Assembly (NCBI RefSeq): GCF_004216775.1
Contig: NZ_SGXF01000001.1
Location: 236,828-300,827, forward strand
DNA length: 64,000 bases
Reading direction: 5' to 3'
Origin: Cuneatibacter caecimuris
Lineage (GTDB): Bacteria; Bacillota; Clostridia; Lachnospirales; Lachnospiraceae
This document shows, one piece after another, positions 17,692 to 27,651 of the stretch; the stretch's first letter is position 1; the number at the start of each line of letters is the position of its first letter. A model generated the notes under the pieces. It saw only the letters and a list, made by a program, of their open reading frames with translations. It did not search any database and was not told the origin of the DNA. The position numbers were made by a program, and so were the translations under genes.

Positions 17692-17740
17692 ATCCCCGGA
17701 GGGCTTTGTTTCATAGGACAGACTTCCTATGAAACAAAGC
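17692..17740 (+). repeat. Interspersed palindromic repeat, family B copy 2
   Basis: ATCCCCGGAGGG runs into a perfect 15-bp stem, GCTTTGTTTCATAGG (17703-17717) with its complement at 17726-17740. The stem has changed on both sides relative to copy 1 (GCATAGG to TCATAGG with a matching change opposite), so pairing is preserved. Confidence 0.75.
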
Positions 17741-17844
17741 GGGCGTCTGAGACGCGGGAATGTTCATCGCTCCATCAGATTCCCGCAGTCCATACACCCG
17801 CTGTCTTCCACAGGACCTATGTGCGGCCCTGGTCATTTGATTCG

Positions 17845-20193
17845 TTATCCGGCGTTATCTCCGCTATTGGTGCTGGGAGGTCTGTTAATATAAAACTTCA
17901 CTACACTTCCCTCCGGTAATTTTGTTCCAGGCGGGACATCCTGAGCATAACACTGTCCTTCTTCTACAGAGCTGTCCGTTCCATATTCGAATACAGGAAT
18001 CAGATTCAGCGCCGTCATATTCCCTCTGATGTAACCCTCAACCATCGTCCTCATATCAGGTATCTCATGATACACCACTTCCTTACCCAAACTAATCACA
18101 ATAGTCACCACGGTTCCCTCTTCCACCTCAGTATCCGCCGAAGGGCTCTGGCTGATCACCCGGCCGGCATCCACAGAGTCGTTGTGTTCCGTAGTCACGT
18201 TCACTTTCAGTTTGGCGTCTTCCAGCGTTTTCTTGGCCTCAGCCTCCGTGCTGTTCACCACACTGGGAATCCTCACCATCTCAGTCTGTTTCCCCTTGCT
18301 GATGACGATGCCCACTCTGGTGCCGGCTTCCACCTTTGTGCCGGATACAATATCCTGGCTGATCACATGGCCGGCCTCTACGTTGGGGCTGTAATCCTCT
18401 TTTACCTCGCCCAGGGAGAGCTTTCTCTCCGCCAGCCTGCTGGCCGCTTCCGCCTGAGTCAGCTTAAACAGATCGGGCACTTCCACCTCTTCGGCTTCTT
18501 CGCCCAGGCTGATATACACGGTCACTGTATCCCCTGTCTTCAGATCCTGATCCTTGGAGGGGTTGGTTCTGGTCACCCGGCCCGCCTCCTGGTCTGCGCT
18601 GTATTCTGTCTCCTGCTTAATGTTCAGGTTGAGATTCAGGCTTCTCAGCTCCGCCATGGCCTGTTCTTCGGTCTTGCCCACCACATCAGGCATTTTAGAC
18701 TCTTCCTTGCCTTTGCTGATCCATACGGTCACCGTAGTCTGTTTATCCAGGATCTCGCCTTCCTCATACTGCTGGCGGCAGACGTAATTCTTTTCATATT
18801 CATCACTGTACTCATACTGATAGCTGGCCTTCAGGAAGCTGGACGCCATGATGCTGTCCACATCATTGACGGACGCGCCGATCAGATTGGGCATTCTGGT
18901 CTGGGTGGACGCCAGCGTGGTTCCTTCGATAGCTGATTCTGTTGCGGAGGTTTCCGTTTCTTTTCCCCCGCCTCCCGGGAATATATTAAACGCCCGGGCG
19001 ATCACATACAGCGCCAAAACTACAATAACCACTGCCACCGTAATTCCCGCTCCCAGGATGACCTTGTCAAAACGGCTGTCCTTCAGATCTTCGTCATCAT
19101 CAAAATCTTCGTCATACCTGCCGTCATCATACTCTTCTTCATCGTCATATTCCATCTGGTCGTCGTCGTAATCCTCTGCATCCTCGTAGCCGTCAGGCAC
19201 TTCGCCCTCTGCGCTTCCCGTCTGCTGCCCGCCTTCAGAAGCAAATGCCTGCCCAGAAGAATCAGCATCCTCCTGCTCCCCTTCCCGGATAGCAGAAAGC
19301 GTTCCTACGCCGATCATCTGCGTATTGCTCATATCTTCCTTGGGAGCCGCTTTTACAAAATCCTGATCCGGCATCATCAGAGCCTTCCTCAGATCAGCGA
19401 TCAGCTCCACCGCAGTGGTATACCGGCGCTCCGGCTTCTTCTGCGTGCATTTCAGGATGATTTTTTCCAGGCTCACCGGAATAGTAGGGTTGAGCTGCCT
19501 GGGGGGCACCATTTCATTCTGGATGTGCGCCAGGGCCACCGCCACAGTGTTGTCCCCGTCAAAAGGCACCTGGCCTGTCAGCATCTCATAGAGCGCGATA
19601 CCCAGGGAATAAATGTCGCTGCGCTCATCACAGTACCCTCCCCTTGCCTGCTCCGGCGAAGTATAGTGAACGGAACCCATGGTTCCGGAAGAGGAATTGA
19701 TGGTGTCTCCGGAGGCCGCATGAGCAATGCCAAAATCAGTCACTTTCACTTTTCCGTCTTTGGAAATTATAATGTTCTGAGGCTTGATATCCCGGTGGAT
19801 GATATGCTGCTGATGCGCCGCGTTCATCCCCTGAGCCACCTGAATGGTGATCCCGATGGATTCCCGGATGTCCAGCTTTCCTTTCTTAGCGATATATTCC
19901 TTCAGAGTAATGCCTTCCACCAGCTCCATGACGATATAGTGCATATCGCCCTCATCCCCCACATCATAGACATTCACAATATTGGGATGGGTCAGTCCGG
20001 CCGCCGCCTGGGCTTCCACCCGGAATCTGGACACAAAGCTTTTGTCCCGGCAGTATTCAGGCTTCAGAACCTTGACCGCCACAAGACGGTTCAGCTTATG
20101 GCAGCGCGCCTTATAGACGTCCGCCATTCCTCCTGTCCCGATTTTTTCCAGTATTTCGTATCTGTCTCCTAGAAACATTCCGATCTGCAACAT
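17845..20193 (-). CDS. prkC: PASTA-domain Ser/Thr protein kinase
   Basis: 782 residues. The kinase domain (about 10-275) has the P-loop IGTGGMADVYKA, catalytic Lys in VAVKVL, HRDIKPQNI, DFGIA and the activation segment with GSVHYTSPEQA. An acidic Asp/Tyr/Glu juxtamembrane stretch (about 330-375) precedes one membrane helix (VILGAGITVAVVIVVLALYV) and five extracellular PASTA repeats that bind peptidoglycan or muropeptides. It controls growth, wall metabolism and, in spore formers, germination. Translated after its cognate phosphatase gene with an 11-nt gap. Confidence 0.95.
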   Translation of the reverse strand: MLQIGMFLGDRYEILEKIGTGGMADVYKARCHKLNRLVAVKVLKPEYCRDKSFVSRFRVEAQAAAGLTHPNIVNVYDVGDEGDMHYIVMELVEGITLKEYIAKKGKLDIRESIGITIQVAQGMNAAHQQHIIHRDIKPQNIIISKDGKVKVTDFGIAHAASGDTINSSSGTMGSVHYTSPEQARGGYCDERSDIYSLGIALYEMLTGQVPFDGDNTVAVALAHIQNEMVPPRQLNPTIPVSLEKIILKCTQKKPERRYTTAVELIADLRKALMMPDQDFVKAAPKEDMSNTQMIGVGTLSAIREGEQEDADSSGQAFASEGGQQTGSAEGEVPDGYEDAEDYDDDQMEYDDEEEYDDGRYDEDFDDDEDLKDSRFDKVILGAGITVAVVIVVLALYVIARAFNIFPGGGGKETETSATESAIEGTTLASTQTRMPNLIGASVNDVDSIMASSFLKASYQYEYSDEYEKNYVCRQQYEEGEILDKQTTVTVWISKGKEESKMPDVVGKTEEQAMAELRSLNLNLNIKQETEYSADQEAGRVTRTNPSKDQDLKTGDTVTVYISLGEEAEEVEVPDLFKLTQAEAASRLAERKLSLGEVKEDYSPNVEAGHVISQDIVSGTKVEAGTRVGIVISKGKQTEMVRIPSVVNSTEAEAKKTLEDAKLKVNVTTEHNDSVDAGRVISQSPSADTEVEEGTVVTIVISLGKEVVYHEIPDMRTMVEGYIRGNMTALNLIPVFEYGTDSSVEEGQCYAQDVPPGTKLPEGSVVKFYINRPPSTNSGDNAG

Positions 20194-20204
20194 GTGTTCA
20201 CCTC

Positions 20205-20930
20205 TTATATTCCTGCTGACGCAAGGATGACTGTGATATTATCCCTGCCGCCGTTTTGATTGGCCGCGTCTACCAGCGCCTGGGCTTTCTCTTCCAGCTC
20301 CAGAGGGCCGTTGACGATTCTCCTGATTTGTTCATCGGATACCATATTAGTCAATCCGTCCGTGCACAGCAGCAGGATATCTCCCGGCTGCACTTCCACT
20401 TCAAAAAAATCCGGCACTGCTTTTGAATCCACACCGATCACTCTGGTGATAAATTTCTTCTGACTCTCATATTCCGGAGACCCTCTTTTGATCTCTCCCC
20501 GGGCCACCGCCTCTTCCACATAAGAATGGTCTCTTGTAATCTGGCGTATCCCTTCATTGATCACATAAAGGCGGCTGTCCCCGATATTCGCCACATATAA
20601 AATATCCTCAATCACCGTGGCAGCCACCAGGGTCGTACCCATTCCCCGCAGCGCCATATCCTCCAGGGATCGCTTCAGGACCTGAGAATTCGCCCTGACC
20701 ACAGCGTCCCGTATCACGCCGAAGGGGACTGCAGAAGAGCCGGATGCAACTGCCTCCACAAATGTCTCCACTGCATACTGGGATGCAAAATCACCGGCCT
20801 GGTGCCCGCCCATCCCGTCCGCTACGACAAGCAGATTGGGCAGCTTACCCACCGGCAGCGTGGAACAATAGGCAAAGTCCTCATTGACCCGCCGCATCAC
20901 GCCGGTATCAGTCCTTGTACAGGCTATCAT
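20205..20930 (-). CDS. prpC: PP2C-type Ser/Thr protein phosphatase
   Basis: 241 residues of the Stp1/PrpC family: RRVNEDFA near the N-terminus, VVADGMGGHQAGDFAS with metal-binding Asp residues, GTTLVAA, NIGDSRLY, LLLCTDGLTN and the final GGRDNITVI. It dephosphorylates PrkC and its substrates. Encoded directly upstream of the kinase. Confidence 0.95.
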   Translation of the reverse strand: MIACTRTDTGVMRRVNEDFAYCSTLPVGKLPNLLVVADGMGGHQAGDFASQYAVETFVEAVASGSSAVPFGVIRDAVVRANSQVLKRSLEDMALRGMGTTLVAATVIEDILYVANIGDSRLYVINEGIRQITRDHSYVEEAVARGEIKRGSPEYESQKKFITRVIGVDSKAVPDFFEVEVQPGDILLLCTDGLTNMVSDEQIRRIVNGPLELEEKAQALVDAANQNGGRDNITVILASAGI

Positions 20931-20943
20931 AAGTTCTGCTCCT

Positions 20944-21987
20944 TTATGTCTCCTGCTCCATATAATGCTTTCTTAACTGGCCGCAGGCACCATTGATGTC
21001 CCGGCCCATTTCTCTTCTTATAGTAACATTAATTCCGTTTTTTTCAAGGTTTTTTTTGAAATTCTCGATATTTTGCCGCTCTGACTGCTTAAAATCCCGC
21101 TCTTTTATGGGATTCACGGGGATCAGGTTTACATGCCCCTGGAATCCCTTCAGGAGCCCGGACAGCTCGTCCGCATCCTGCCTCCTGTCGTTCACGCCGT
21201 TCACCAGGCTGTATTCAAAGGTCAGCCTGCGCCCTGTTTTTTCAAAATAAAATTTGCAGGCAGCCAGCACTTCTTTCAGCGGGTAACGGTTGGCAATTGG
21301 CATCAGCGTCTTTCTCACCTCGTCGTTGGAAGCATGGAGTGACAGCGCCAGCGTAACCGCCAGCCCTTCCCCTGCCAGCCGCTGTATTTGAGGAACCAGC
21401 CCGCAGGTGGACAGCGTGATATTCCTCTGGCTGATATTCAGCCCCTCAGGCGATGACAGCAGGCGCATGAACCGGACTACATTCTCATAGTTGTCCAGGG
21501 GCTCTCCGGAACCCATGATCACCACATTGGAAACCCTCTCTCCCGTATCCGCCTGAATCCGGTAAACTTGCTCCAAAATCTCCGAAGCCCGCAGATTCCT
21601 GGCCAGCCCGTCCAGAGTGGAGGCACAGAACCGGCATCCCATCCTGCAGCCCGCCTGGGAAGAAACGCACACAGAATTCCCGTGATGATAGCGCATCAGC
21701 ACGCTCTCAATCACATTTCCGTCCTCTAGCTGGAACAAGTATTTTCTGGTCCCGTCAATTTTGGAAGCCAGCACCTGTACCGGTTTCAGCACGGTCAGCC
21801 GGCACCTGCTTTTCAGCTGCTGCCGGAAGGCTGCGGACAAGTTGGTCATGCTGTCATAATCCGCCGCCAGCTTCTGGTGCATCCACTGGTAGAGCTGCCC
21901 GGCCCGGAATTTCTTTTCTCCCATCTCCAGCACTGCCTCTTCCAGCTCCCCAAGGGTACAGGACTTGATGTCTGTCAGTTCCGTCAT
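20944..21987 (-). CDS. rlmN: 23S rRNA A2503 / tRNA A37 C2-methyltransferase
   Basis: A 347-residue radical SAM methyltransferase. It has the cluster motif CRMGCRFC, an STCGLVP segment, and the C-terminal GACGQL cysteine that carries the transient methyl group. GSGEPLDNYENV is the SAM-binding GEP region. It methylates A2503 in the peptidyl-transferase centre and A37 of some tRNAs. Overlaps rsmB by 4 bp. Confidence 0.95.
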   Translation of the reverse strand: MTELTDIKSCTLGELEEAVLEMGEKKFRAGQLYQWMHQKLAADYDSMTNLSAAFRQQLKSRCRLTVLKPVQVLASKIDGTRKYLFQLEDGNVIESVLMRYHHGNSVCVSSQAGCRMGCRFCASTLDGLARNLRASEILEQVYRIQADTGERVSNVVIMGSGEPLDNYENVVRFMRLLSSPEGLNISQRNITLSTCGLVPQIQRLAGEGLAVTLALSLHASNDEVRKTLMPIANRYPLKEVLAACKFYFEKTGRRLTFEYSLVNGVNDRRQDADELSGLLKGFQGHVNLIPVNPIKERDFKQSERQNIENFKKNLEKNGINVTIRREMGRDINGACGQLRKHYMEQET

Positions 21988-23279
21988 ATTTCCTCTCTTT
22001 CCAGCTCCGCAATGTAAAACCCGTCGCAGCCGTCCACGCCCGGCAGATACTGCCTGTCTCTTACCAGGCGGAAGGGGAACCGGCCGCAGATCCAGGCTGC
22101 CTGTTCCTCATTCTCCTGCCTGTTGATGGTGCAGGTGCTGTAGATCATCCTCCCGCCGGGCTTTACATACTGCCAAATCGTTTCCAGGATCTCTCTCTGC
22201 AGAAGAACCAGGCTCTCCTGTTTTTCTTCATTCATCCGGTACTTGATGTCCGGCTTTCCGCCTAAAATTCCAAGGCCTGAGCAAGGCAGGTCCGCAAGCA
22301 GCACATCTGCCTGTCCCGCCAGGCTGCCGTCAAATTCCCTGGCGTCCCAGCAGCTGATATGTACGTTTTCAAATCCGCAGCGCAGCACATTTTCCCGTAT
22401 CAGCGCGCATTTCTCCTCCGATACATCCCGGCTCTCCACCAGACCGCTTCCCCTCATCTGATCCGCCAGGTGCAACGTCTTTCCGCCGGGGGCCGCGCAT
22501 ACATCCACGCAGAAGCTGCCGGGTTTTGGCGCGGCGGCCAGGCCAGCCAGCACAGAGCTTTTATCCTGCACCACAAACCAGCCTCTGCTAAAAGCAGACA
22601 GCTTTTCGATATTTCCCATATTCTGCAGCCAGAGAACCTGGGGCAGCTCGGTATCTGCCTCCGCCTTTACGCCCTCCTGCTCCAGTAACGCCTTCACCTC
22701 CTCAGGGGAAGCCAGGCTCAGATTGCAGCGGACGCACAGCCCTCTGGCGCTTTTTTCATAAAAGCCTTCTAACATTTTCTGCAATATTTCTGTCGGATAT
22801 TGTTTTCTCCACTGTTCCAGCAGCCATGGGGGCATGGAATAGCGCAGAGACCAGTCCTCCTGCTCCGGCAGATTGGGCAGCTCTGCTGATATTTTTCTCA
22901 GCACGCCGTTTACAAATCCTGTCAGGCCGGCAAAATGTCTTTTTTTTGCAAGTTTCACCGCTTCGTTGCAGACCGCGGAAGCCGGAACTCTCATATATTT
23001 CAGCTGATAAACGGAAATCCGCAGCAGACTGCGGATAAAGGGCTTCAGCTTCTTCACAGGGACGCTGGAATACTGTCCGATCATCCAGTCCAGCTCAATG
23101 GCCCGCTCCACAGTCCCCTGCACCAGGCGGGTCAAAAATGCTCTGTCCTGCCGGGAAAGGTATCCGTACTTTGCCAAAACCTGACGCAAAAGCAGGTGGC
23201 TGTAGGCGCCGCGCTCCAGTATTTCCAGTACGGCGTCCGCCGCCACCGCTCTGACGTTCACGCTGTTATCTGCCGTCAC
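21984..23279 (-). CDS. rsmB: 16S rRNA m5C967 methyltransferase
   Basis: 431 residues: an N-terminal NusB-like RNA-binding domain (about 1-145) and a C-terminal Rossmann methyltransferase with VCAAPGGKTLHLA (SAM-binding), the DLPCSGLG Cys-Pro motif and catalytic YSTCTIN. Start overlaps the end of the zinc-peptidase gene by 14 bp. Confidence 0.95.
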   Translation of the reverse strand: MTADNSVNVRAVAADAVLEILERGAYSHLLLRQVLAKYGYLSRQDRAFLTRLVQGTVERAIELDWMIGQYSSVPVKKLKPFIRSLLRISVYQLKYMRVPASAVCNEAVKLAKKRHFAGLTGFVNGVLRKISAELPNLPEQEDWSLRYSMPPWLLEQWRKQYPTEILQKMLEGFYEKSARGLCVRCNLSLASPEEVKALLEQEGVKAEADTELPQVLWLQNMGNIEKLSAFSRGWFVVQDKSSVLAGLAAAPKPGSFCVDVCAAPGGKTLHLADQMRGSGLVESRDVSEEKCALIRENVLRCGFENVHISCWDAREFDGSLAGQADVLLADLPCSGLGILGGKPDIKYRMNEEKQESLVLLQREILETIWQYVKPGGRMIYSTCTINRQENEEQAAWICGRFPFRLVRDRQYLPGVDGCDGFYIAELEREEI

Positions 23280-23991
23280 GGTTCCGACCTCCGAACAGGA
23301 TCAGCAGCCGGAGAAGCTGCAGGATTCCTGCTGCCGCGCCCGCAACATAGGTCAGGGCCGCCGCTCCCAACACCCGCTTCACATCCTTCACTTCTTCCTG
23401 GTATAAAATCCCGTTATCCGCCAAAAGAGCCGCTGCTCTTCCGGAAGCGTTGAATTCCACCGGCAGCGTCACCAGCTGAAACAGAACCACTGCGGAAAAC
23501 AGGATGATGCCGATCATGATCAGCGTCTGGTTCCAGCTCAGAAGAATACCTGCAATAATCAGCGGCCAGCTGAGCATGGACCCGAAATTAGCTACAGGCA
23601 CCAGAGCGCTGCGCAGGGTCAGGGGGACATAGGCCCTCTGGTGCTGCACCGCATGGCCGCATTCATGGGCGGCCACACCCACTGCCGCCACAGAAGCCGA
23701 ATCATAGACGCTGTCAGAAAGGCGGAGCACTTTATTTTTGGAATCATAGTGGTCGGTCAGTTTTCCGTTGACTCTTTCGATCCGCACATCCGTGATCCCC
23801 TGGGACATCAAAATCCGGCGGGCAGCCTCCGCTCCCGTCATCCCGGTTCTGGACCGGACGCCGGAATACTTGCGGAACACGCTGTTCACCCTGGCCGAAG
23901 CCAGCAGAGACAGCACCGCCCCCGCAATGATCAGCCAATAAGTCGGGTCCCAAAACATGTAAAATGGTGAATAGTAATATGCTGTAATCAT
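23266..23991 (-). CDS. YugP-like membrane zinc metallopeptidase
   Basis: 241 residues: one N-terminal membrane segment (WLIIAGAVLSLLASA), the zinc motif AAHECGHAVQH (HExxH-type HECGH), two central hydrophobic helices and a C-terminal one. This matches the DUF2268/YugP-like neutral zinc peptidase family often found between fmt and rsmB in clostridia. Substrate unknown; probably membrane-protein or secreted-protein turnover. Confidence 0.88.
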   Translation of the reverse strand: MITAYYYSPFYMFWDPTYWLIIAGAVLSLLASARVNSVFRKYSGVRSRTGMTGAEAARRILMSQGITDVRIERVNGKLTDHYDSKNKVLRLSDSVYDSASVAAVGVAAHECGHAVQHQRAYVPLTLRSALVPVANFGSMLSWPLIIAGILLSWNQTLIMIGIILFSAVVLFQLVTLPVEFNASGRAAALLADNGILYQEEVKDVKRVLGAAALTYVAGAAAGILQLLRLLILFGGRNRDGR

Positions 23992-24002
23992 ATTCTCACT
24001 CC

Positions 24003-24932
24003 TCAGCCTAATTGTTCCCCTGCAGACATGGGGAATCCTCTCAGAAACTCGCCCGCGCTCATGCGGCGTTTGCCCTCCATCTGCACCTGCAGCACTTCCA
24101 GAGCTCCCTCACCTGTCTGAACAGTAAAGGACTCCTTTCCTGCCTGGAGCACTGTGCCGCAGCTCTTCCCTTCTTCTCCCGGGACCACTGCCGCTTTCCA
24201 GATTTTCAGGGATTTTCCTCCCCGGAAGGTAAAAGCGCTGGGCCAGGGATTCAGCCCTCTGACCATACGCTCGATCTCGGCAGCGGATTTTTTCCAGTCG
24301 ATAAGCCCCATTTTTTTATGAAGCATACCATAGTAGGAAGATTCTGCCTCATTCTGAGCCACATGCCTTAGGATGCCCTGCTCCGCCTTTCTTAATACCT
24401 GGAGAAGCAGCGGACCGCCCAAAACAGCCAGCTTATCATGCAGGCTTCCGCCGGTCTCGCAGGGATCGATGACAATTTCCGCCTGTGCCAGGATATCTCC
24501 CGTATCTATGCCTTCATCCATCTGCTGGATGGTAACGCCGGTTTTTTTCTCCCCCTCCAGAATCACCTGCTGGATGGGAGCCGCGCCGCGGAATTTCGGC
24601 AGCAAAGAGGCGTGGATATTAAAGCAGCCGTACTTGGGCAGTTCCAGCACCTCTTTTCGCAGGATCTGTCCGAAAGCCACCACCACGATAGCATCCGGCT
24701 TCCATGCTGCGATCTGGTCCAGCGCCCCCGGATCTCTGAGCCTGACAGGCTGAAAAACCGGGATCTTGGCCATCACAGCGGCTTTTTTCACCGGTGTCAT
24801 CTGAACATTGTTTCCTCTTCCCCTGGGTTTATCCGGCTGGGTCACCACGCCTACCACCTGATGCTCGCTGGCGATCAGCGTTTCCAGGGCCGGTACGGAA
24901 AAGTCCGGCGTTCCCATAAAAACGATTCTCAT
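24003..24932 (-). CDS. fmt: Methionyl-tRNA formyltransferase
   Basis: 309 residues: MGTPDFSVPAL and TQPDKPRGRG at the N-terminus, the formyl-folate site NIHASLLPKFRGAAPIQ, and the C-terminal tRNA-binding domain with LNPWPSAFT. It formylates initiator Met-tRNA using 10-formyl-tetrahydrofolate. Overlaps def by 4 bp, the classic pair that adds and later removes the formyl group. Confidence 0.96.
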   Translation of the reverse strand: MRIVFMGTPDFSVPALETLIASEHQVVGVVTQPDKPRGRGNNVQMTPVKKAAVMAKIPVFQPVRLRDPGALDQIAAWKPDAIVVVAFGQILRKEVLELPKYGCFNIHASLLPKFRGAAPIQQVILEGEKKTGVTIQQMDEGIDTGDILAQAEIVIDPCETGGSLHDKLAVLGGPLLLQVLRKAEQGILRHVAQNEAESSYYGMLHKKMGLIDWKKSAAEIERMVRGLNPWPSAFTFRGGKSLKIWKAAVVPGEEGKSCGTVLQAGKESFTVQTGEGALEVLQVQMEGKRRMSAGEFLRGFPMSAGEQLG

Positions 24933-25408
24933 GATTCCTCATCCTCCGCGACTGTGCTGTATAGATCGCCTTCTACCTTATCCACATACATGCGCCCCTC
25001 CAGATGGTCGCACTCGTGGCAGATCGCTCTCGCAAGCAGTTCTTCGCCCTCCAGCACAAATTCCTTCATGTCCAGGTCGTATGCCTTCACCTTTGCATAA
25101 TTGGGGCGGGTTACGATTCCCGCCTTTCCGGGCAGGCTCAGGCATCCTTCTCCCCCGGTCTGCTCACCGGAAGTCTCCAGGATTTCCGGATTGATCAGCA
25201 CATAGGGGTGTTCTCCGTCCGTATCGATTACAACAATCCGCTTCAGCACCCCTACCTGAGGAGCCGCCAGTCCGGCGCCGTCCGCAGCATACATCGTATC
25301 AAACATATCCTCTACCAGCATTTTGATCCTGGGCGTCACTTCTTTGACCTCTTTACAGGTTTTCGTCAAAACAGGATCCCCCATGATTCTTATTTTTCTG
25401 ATTGCCAT
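24929..25408 (-). CDS. def: Peptide deformylase
   Basis: 159 residues with the three deformylase motifs: GLAAPQVG, EGCLSLPG (metal-ligand Cys) and HECDHLEG (metal-ligand His pair and catalytic Glu). It removes the N-formyl group from nascent proteins. Located between priA (23-nt gap) and fmt. Confidence 0.96.
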   Translation of the reverse strand: MAIRKIRIMGDPVLTKTCKEVKEVTPRIKMLVEDMFDTMYAADGAGLAAPQVGVLKRIVVIDTDGEHPYVLINPEILETSGEQTGGEGCLSLPGKAGIVTRPNYAKVKAYDLDMKEFVLEGEELLARAICHECDHLEGRMYVDKVEGDLYSTVAEDEES

Positions 25409-25431
25409 TTTTCATTCTCCTTATCTCATCC

Positions 25432-27651
25432 TCAGCTGAAGTCAAACTGCAGCTGCACTTTCGAAGCGCCGGGAAAATCTTTCATATACGCTTCCGCCCG
25501 GTCCTTCGCAGCTATCAGTGTACTATATTTTGCCGCTTTTGCATAGACCAGTTTCCGATAAATATCTCTTACTTTCAAAACCGGCGCGTCCGCGGGTCCC
25601 GTCACCTGTCCTTCTGTCCCGCAGCTGTCAGAAATTGCATTCGCCAGGCCGCGGGCCGCTTCTTCCGCCGCTTCTTCTGACGCAGAAGAGATCTGCAGCG
25701 CCATCAGGCAGCCTGCGGGAGGGTATTTCAACAGGTTCCTGTACAAAATCTCCCGATGATAGAACTCTTCATAATCCTGGGCCGCCGCTGCCTGAACCGC
25801 ATAGTGCTCCGGCATATAGGTCTGAATCACCACTTCTCCCGGAATGCCCCGCCGTCCGGCTCTTCCCGCAGCCTGTGTCAGCAGCTGAAAAGTCACCTCA
25901 GAGGAACGGTAATCCCCGGCATGCAGGGAGAGATCCGCGGCCAGTATTCCCACCAGCGTCACCCCGGGGAAATCGTGGCCTTTCACAATCATCTGCGTGC
26001 CGATGAGGATATCCGCCTCTCCTCTTCCGAAGGCCTCCAGAATTGCCTGATGGCCTCCTTTTCCCGCTGTTGTGTCATAATCCATCCTGAGCACCCGTGC
26101 GCCGGGAAATTCCCGGCCCACCAAAGCCTCCACCTTCTGAGTTCCCAGACCAAACCCTGCGATATAAGGAGATCCGCAGGAAGGGCAGGCTTTCGGCAGC
26201 GGGACGGAGTAGCCGCAATAGTGGCAGACCAGCCTGCCGTTTCTGTGCGCAGTAAGGGACACATCGCAGTGAGGGCATTTCATCGGCTTCCCGCAGGAAC
26301 GGCAGGATACAAAACCAGCGTAACCCCTTCTGTTCAGAAACAGCATCATCTGCTGCCCATTTCCCAGGCAGGATTCCATTTTCTTCCGGAGCTCCCTACT
26401 AAAAACAGACTGATTCCCTGCTTCCAGCTCTTTCCTCAGATCCACCACTGACACCTGAGGCAGAACACTGTCTGCAGAGGCTCTTTTTTTCAGGCGGAAC
26501 AGCCGGAATCTGCCTGCCAGCGCCTGGTAATAGCTTTCCACCGACGGGGTGGCGGAGCCCAGAACCACCAGCCCCCCGCAGAGTTCCGCCCGGGCGATGG
26601 CAGTTTCTCTGGCATGATATCTGGGCATATTTTCACTCTTATAGGTATGCTCATGCTCCTCGTCGATGATGATCAACCCCAGGCGGCCAAAGGGCGTAAA
26701 GAGGGCTGACCTGGGGCCAACCATCACATCCAGCTCTCCTTTTCTGGCTCTTTCAAACTGGTCGTATCTCTCCCCGGCGCTCATCCGGGAATTCACAAAA
26801 GAAACCCTGTCTCCAAATCTTCCGCAGAACCGCTGTACCGTCTGAAAGGTGAGGGCGATCTCCGGAATCAGAACAATGGCCTGTCTTCCGGCTGATATCG
26901 TCCTGGAAATCAGCTCCATATAGACTTCTGTTTTACCGCTTCCTGTCACGCCAAAGATCAGCGCCGGCCTCCGGTCCTTCCTTCCAATCTCACCGGTCAG
27001 TTGGTTCACGATGAACTGCTGAGCCTCGTTAAGCCTCACCGGCGGGGTTTCCAGCCCCGTGCCGGCTGCCGGGTTCCGGTAAGACTGCCGCCCTTCGATC
27101 CTTATTTGCCCCGCTTCCTCCATGGGCCTGAGCGCAGCCATCGTCAGCTTCAGCCGTCCGGCCACTTCCGCCCAGGGCAGCCTGGGATTTTCTTTCAGGG
27201 CTTCCAGCAGGCGCAGTCTGGCCGTCTGGTGTTTTTTTATGCACAAAGACCTGGCAGCACCCAGCTCTTCCTGGTTCAGGCACAGCCGCACCCATCTCTC
27301 TTCTTTTTCCTTCACCCTGTCCTTAACAGGCATAACTGTTTTCAGGGCCTGGATCATGGTGGAACCATAGTGTTCTTTTATCCACCCTGCCAGAGCGATC
27401 AGCTCTGACTCCACCGCCAGGCCGCCGCCTGCGATTTCCCCGATCTCTTTCATCCTGCCGGGTTCGTATTCCGCCCGGTCCGTCAGCTCGGTTACATAAC
27501 CTTCAATCATTCTGTTCCCGCCGCCAAAAGGAATTCTGACCCGGCTCCCGGGCTGCAGCCGGTCCTTCAGCCGCTCCGGGATCCGGTACTGGAACGTCCT
27601 GTCCAGCCGTTCATGGGAAATATCCACAATCACATTGGCAAATTCAGGCAT
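25432..27651 (-). CDS. priA: Primosomal replication restart helicase
   Basis: 739 residues: an N-terminal 3'-DNA-binding domain (MPEFANVIVDISHERLDRTFQY), Walker A GVTGSGKTEVYM, the DEEH box, and the paired zinc fingers CRSCGKPMKCPHC and CHYCGYSVPLPKACPSCGS inserted between the helicase lobes. It reloads the replisome at stalled forks. The first codon overlaps the stop of the YbaK-like gene. Confidence 0.95.
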   Translation of the reverse strand: MPEFANVIVDISHERLDRTFQYRIPERLKDRLQPGSRVRIPFGGGNRMIEGYVTELTDRAEYEPGRMKEIGEIAGGGLAVESELIALAGWIKEHYGSTMIQALKTVMPVKDRVKEKEERWVRLCLNQEELGAARSLCIKKHQTARLRLLEALKENPRLPWAEVAGRLKLTMAALRPMEEAGQIRIEGRQSYRNPAAGTGLETPPVRLNEAQQFIVNQLTGEIGRKDRRPALIFGVTGSGKTEVYMELISRTISAGRQAIVLIPEIALTFQTVQRFCGRFGDRVSFVNSRMSAGERYDQFERARKGELDVMVGPRSALFTPFGRLGLIIIDEEHEHTYKSENMPRYHARETAIARAELCGGLVVLGSATPSVESYYQALAGRFRLFRLKKRASADSVLPQVSVVDLRKELEAGNQSVFSRELRKKMESCLGNGQQMMLFLNRRGYAGFVSCRSCGKPMKCPHCDVSLTAHRNGRLVCHYCGYSVPLPKACPSCGSPYIAGFGLGTQKVEALVGREFPGARVLRMDYDTTAGKGGHQAILEAFGRGEADILIGTQMIVKGHDFPGVTLVGILAADLSLHAGDYRSSEVTFQLLTQAAGRAGRRGIPGEVVIQTYMPEHYAVQAAAAQDYEEFYHREILYRNLLKYPPAGCLMALQISSASEEAAEEAARGLANAISDSCGTEGQVTGPADAPVLKVRDIYRKLVYAKAAKYSTLIAAKDRAEAYMKDFPGASKVQLQFDFS

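Larger units (their letters stand above)
17491..17760. repeat. Array of consecutive perfect hairpins with two family B repeats
   Basis: Back-to-back inverted repeats fill the gap between prkC and rsgA: AGAATCCCGC/GCGGGATTCT (17491-17512); CTGCGGCGT/ACGCCGCAG (17517-17558) with nested GTCGC/GCGAC; a TTGCATAGG/CCTATGCAA unit (17581-17609); AGAGTCCGG/CCGGACTCT (17617-17638); a 15-bp GCTTTGTTTCATAGG stem (17703-17740); and GCGTCTGAGACGC near 17743. Two units share a direct repeat offset by 129 bp (CGCAGTGC then ATCCCC-GGAGGG-TTTGTT). No gene is apparent in 17418-17844. Confidence 0.8.

Noticed and set aside
17491-17760. CRISPR-like array
   Set aside because: The repeated units are different palindromes with only one pair of direct repeats; there are no equal-length spacers and no cas genes.
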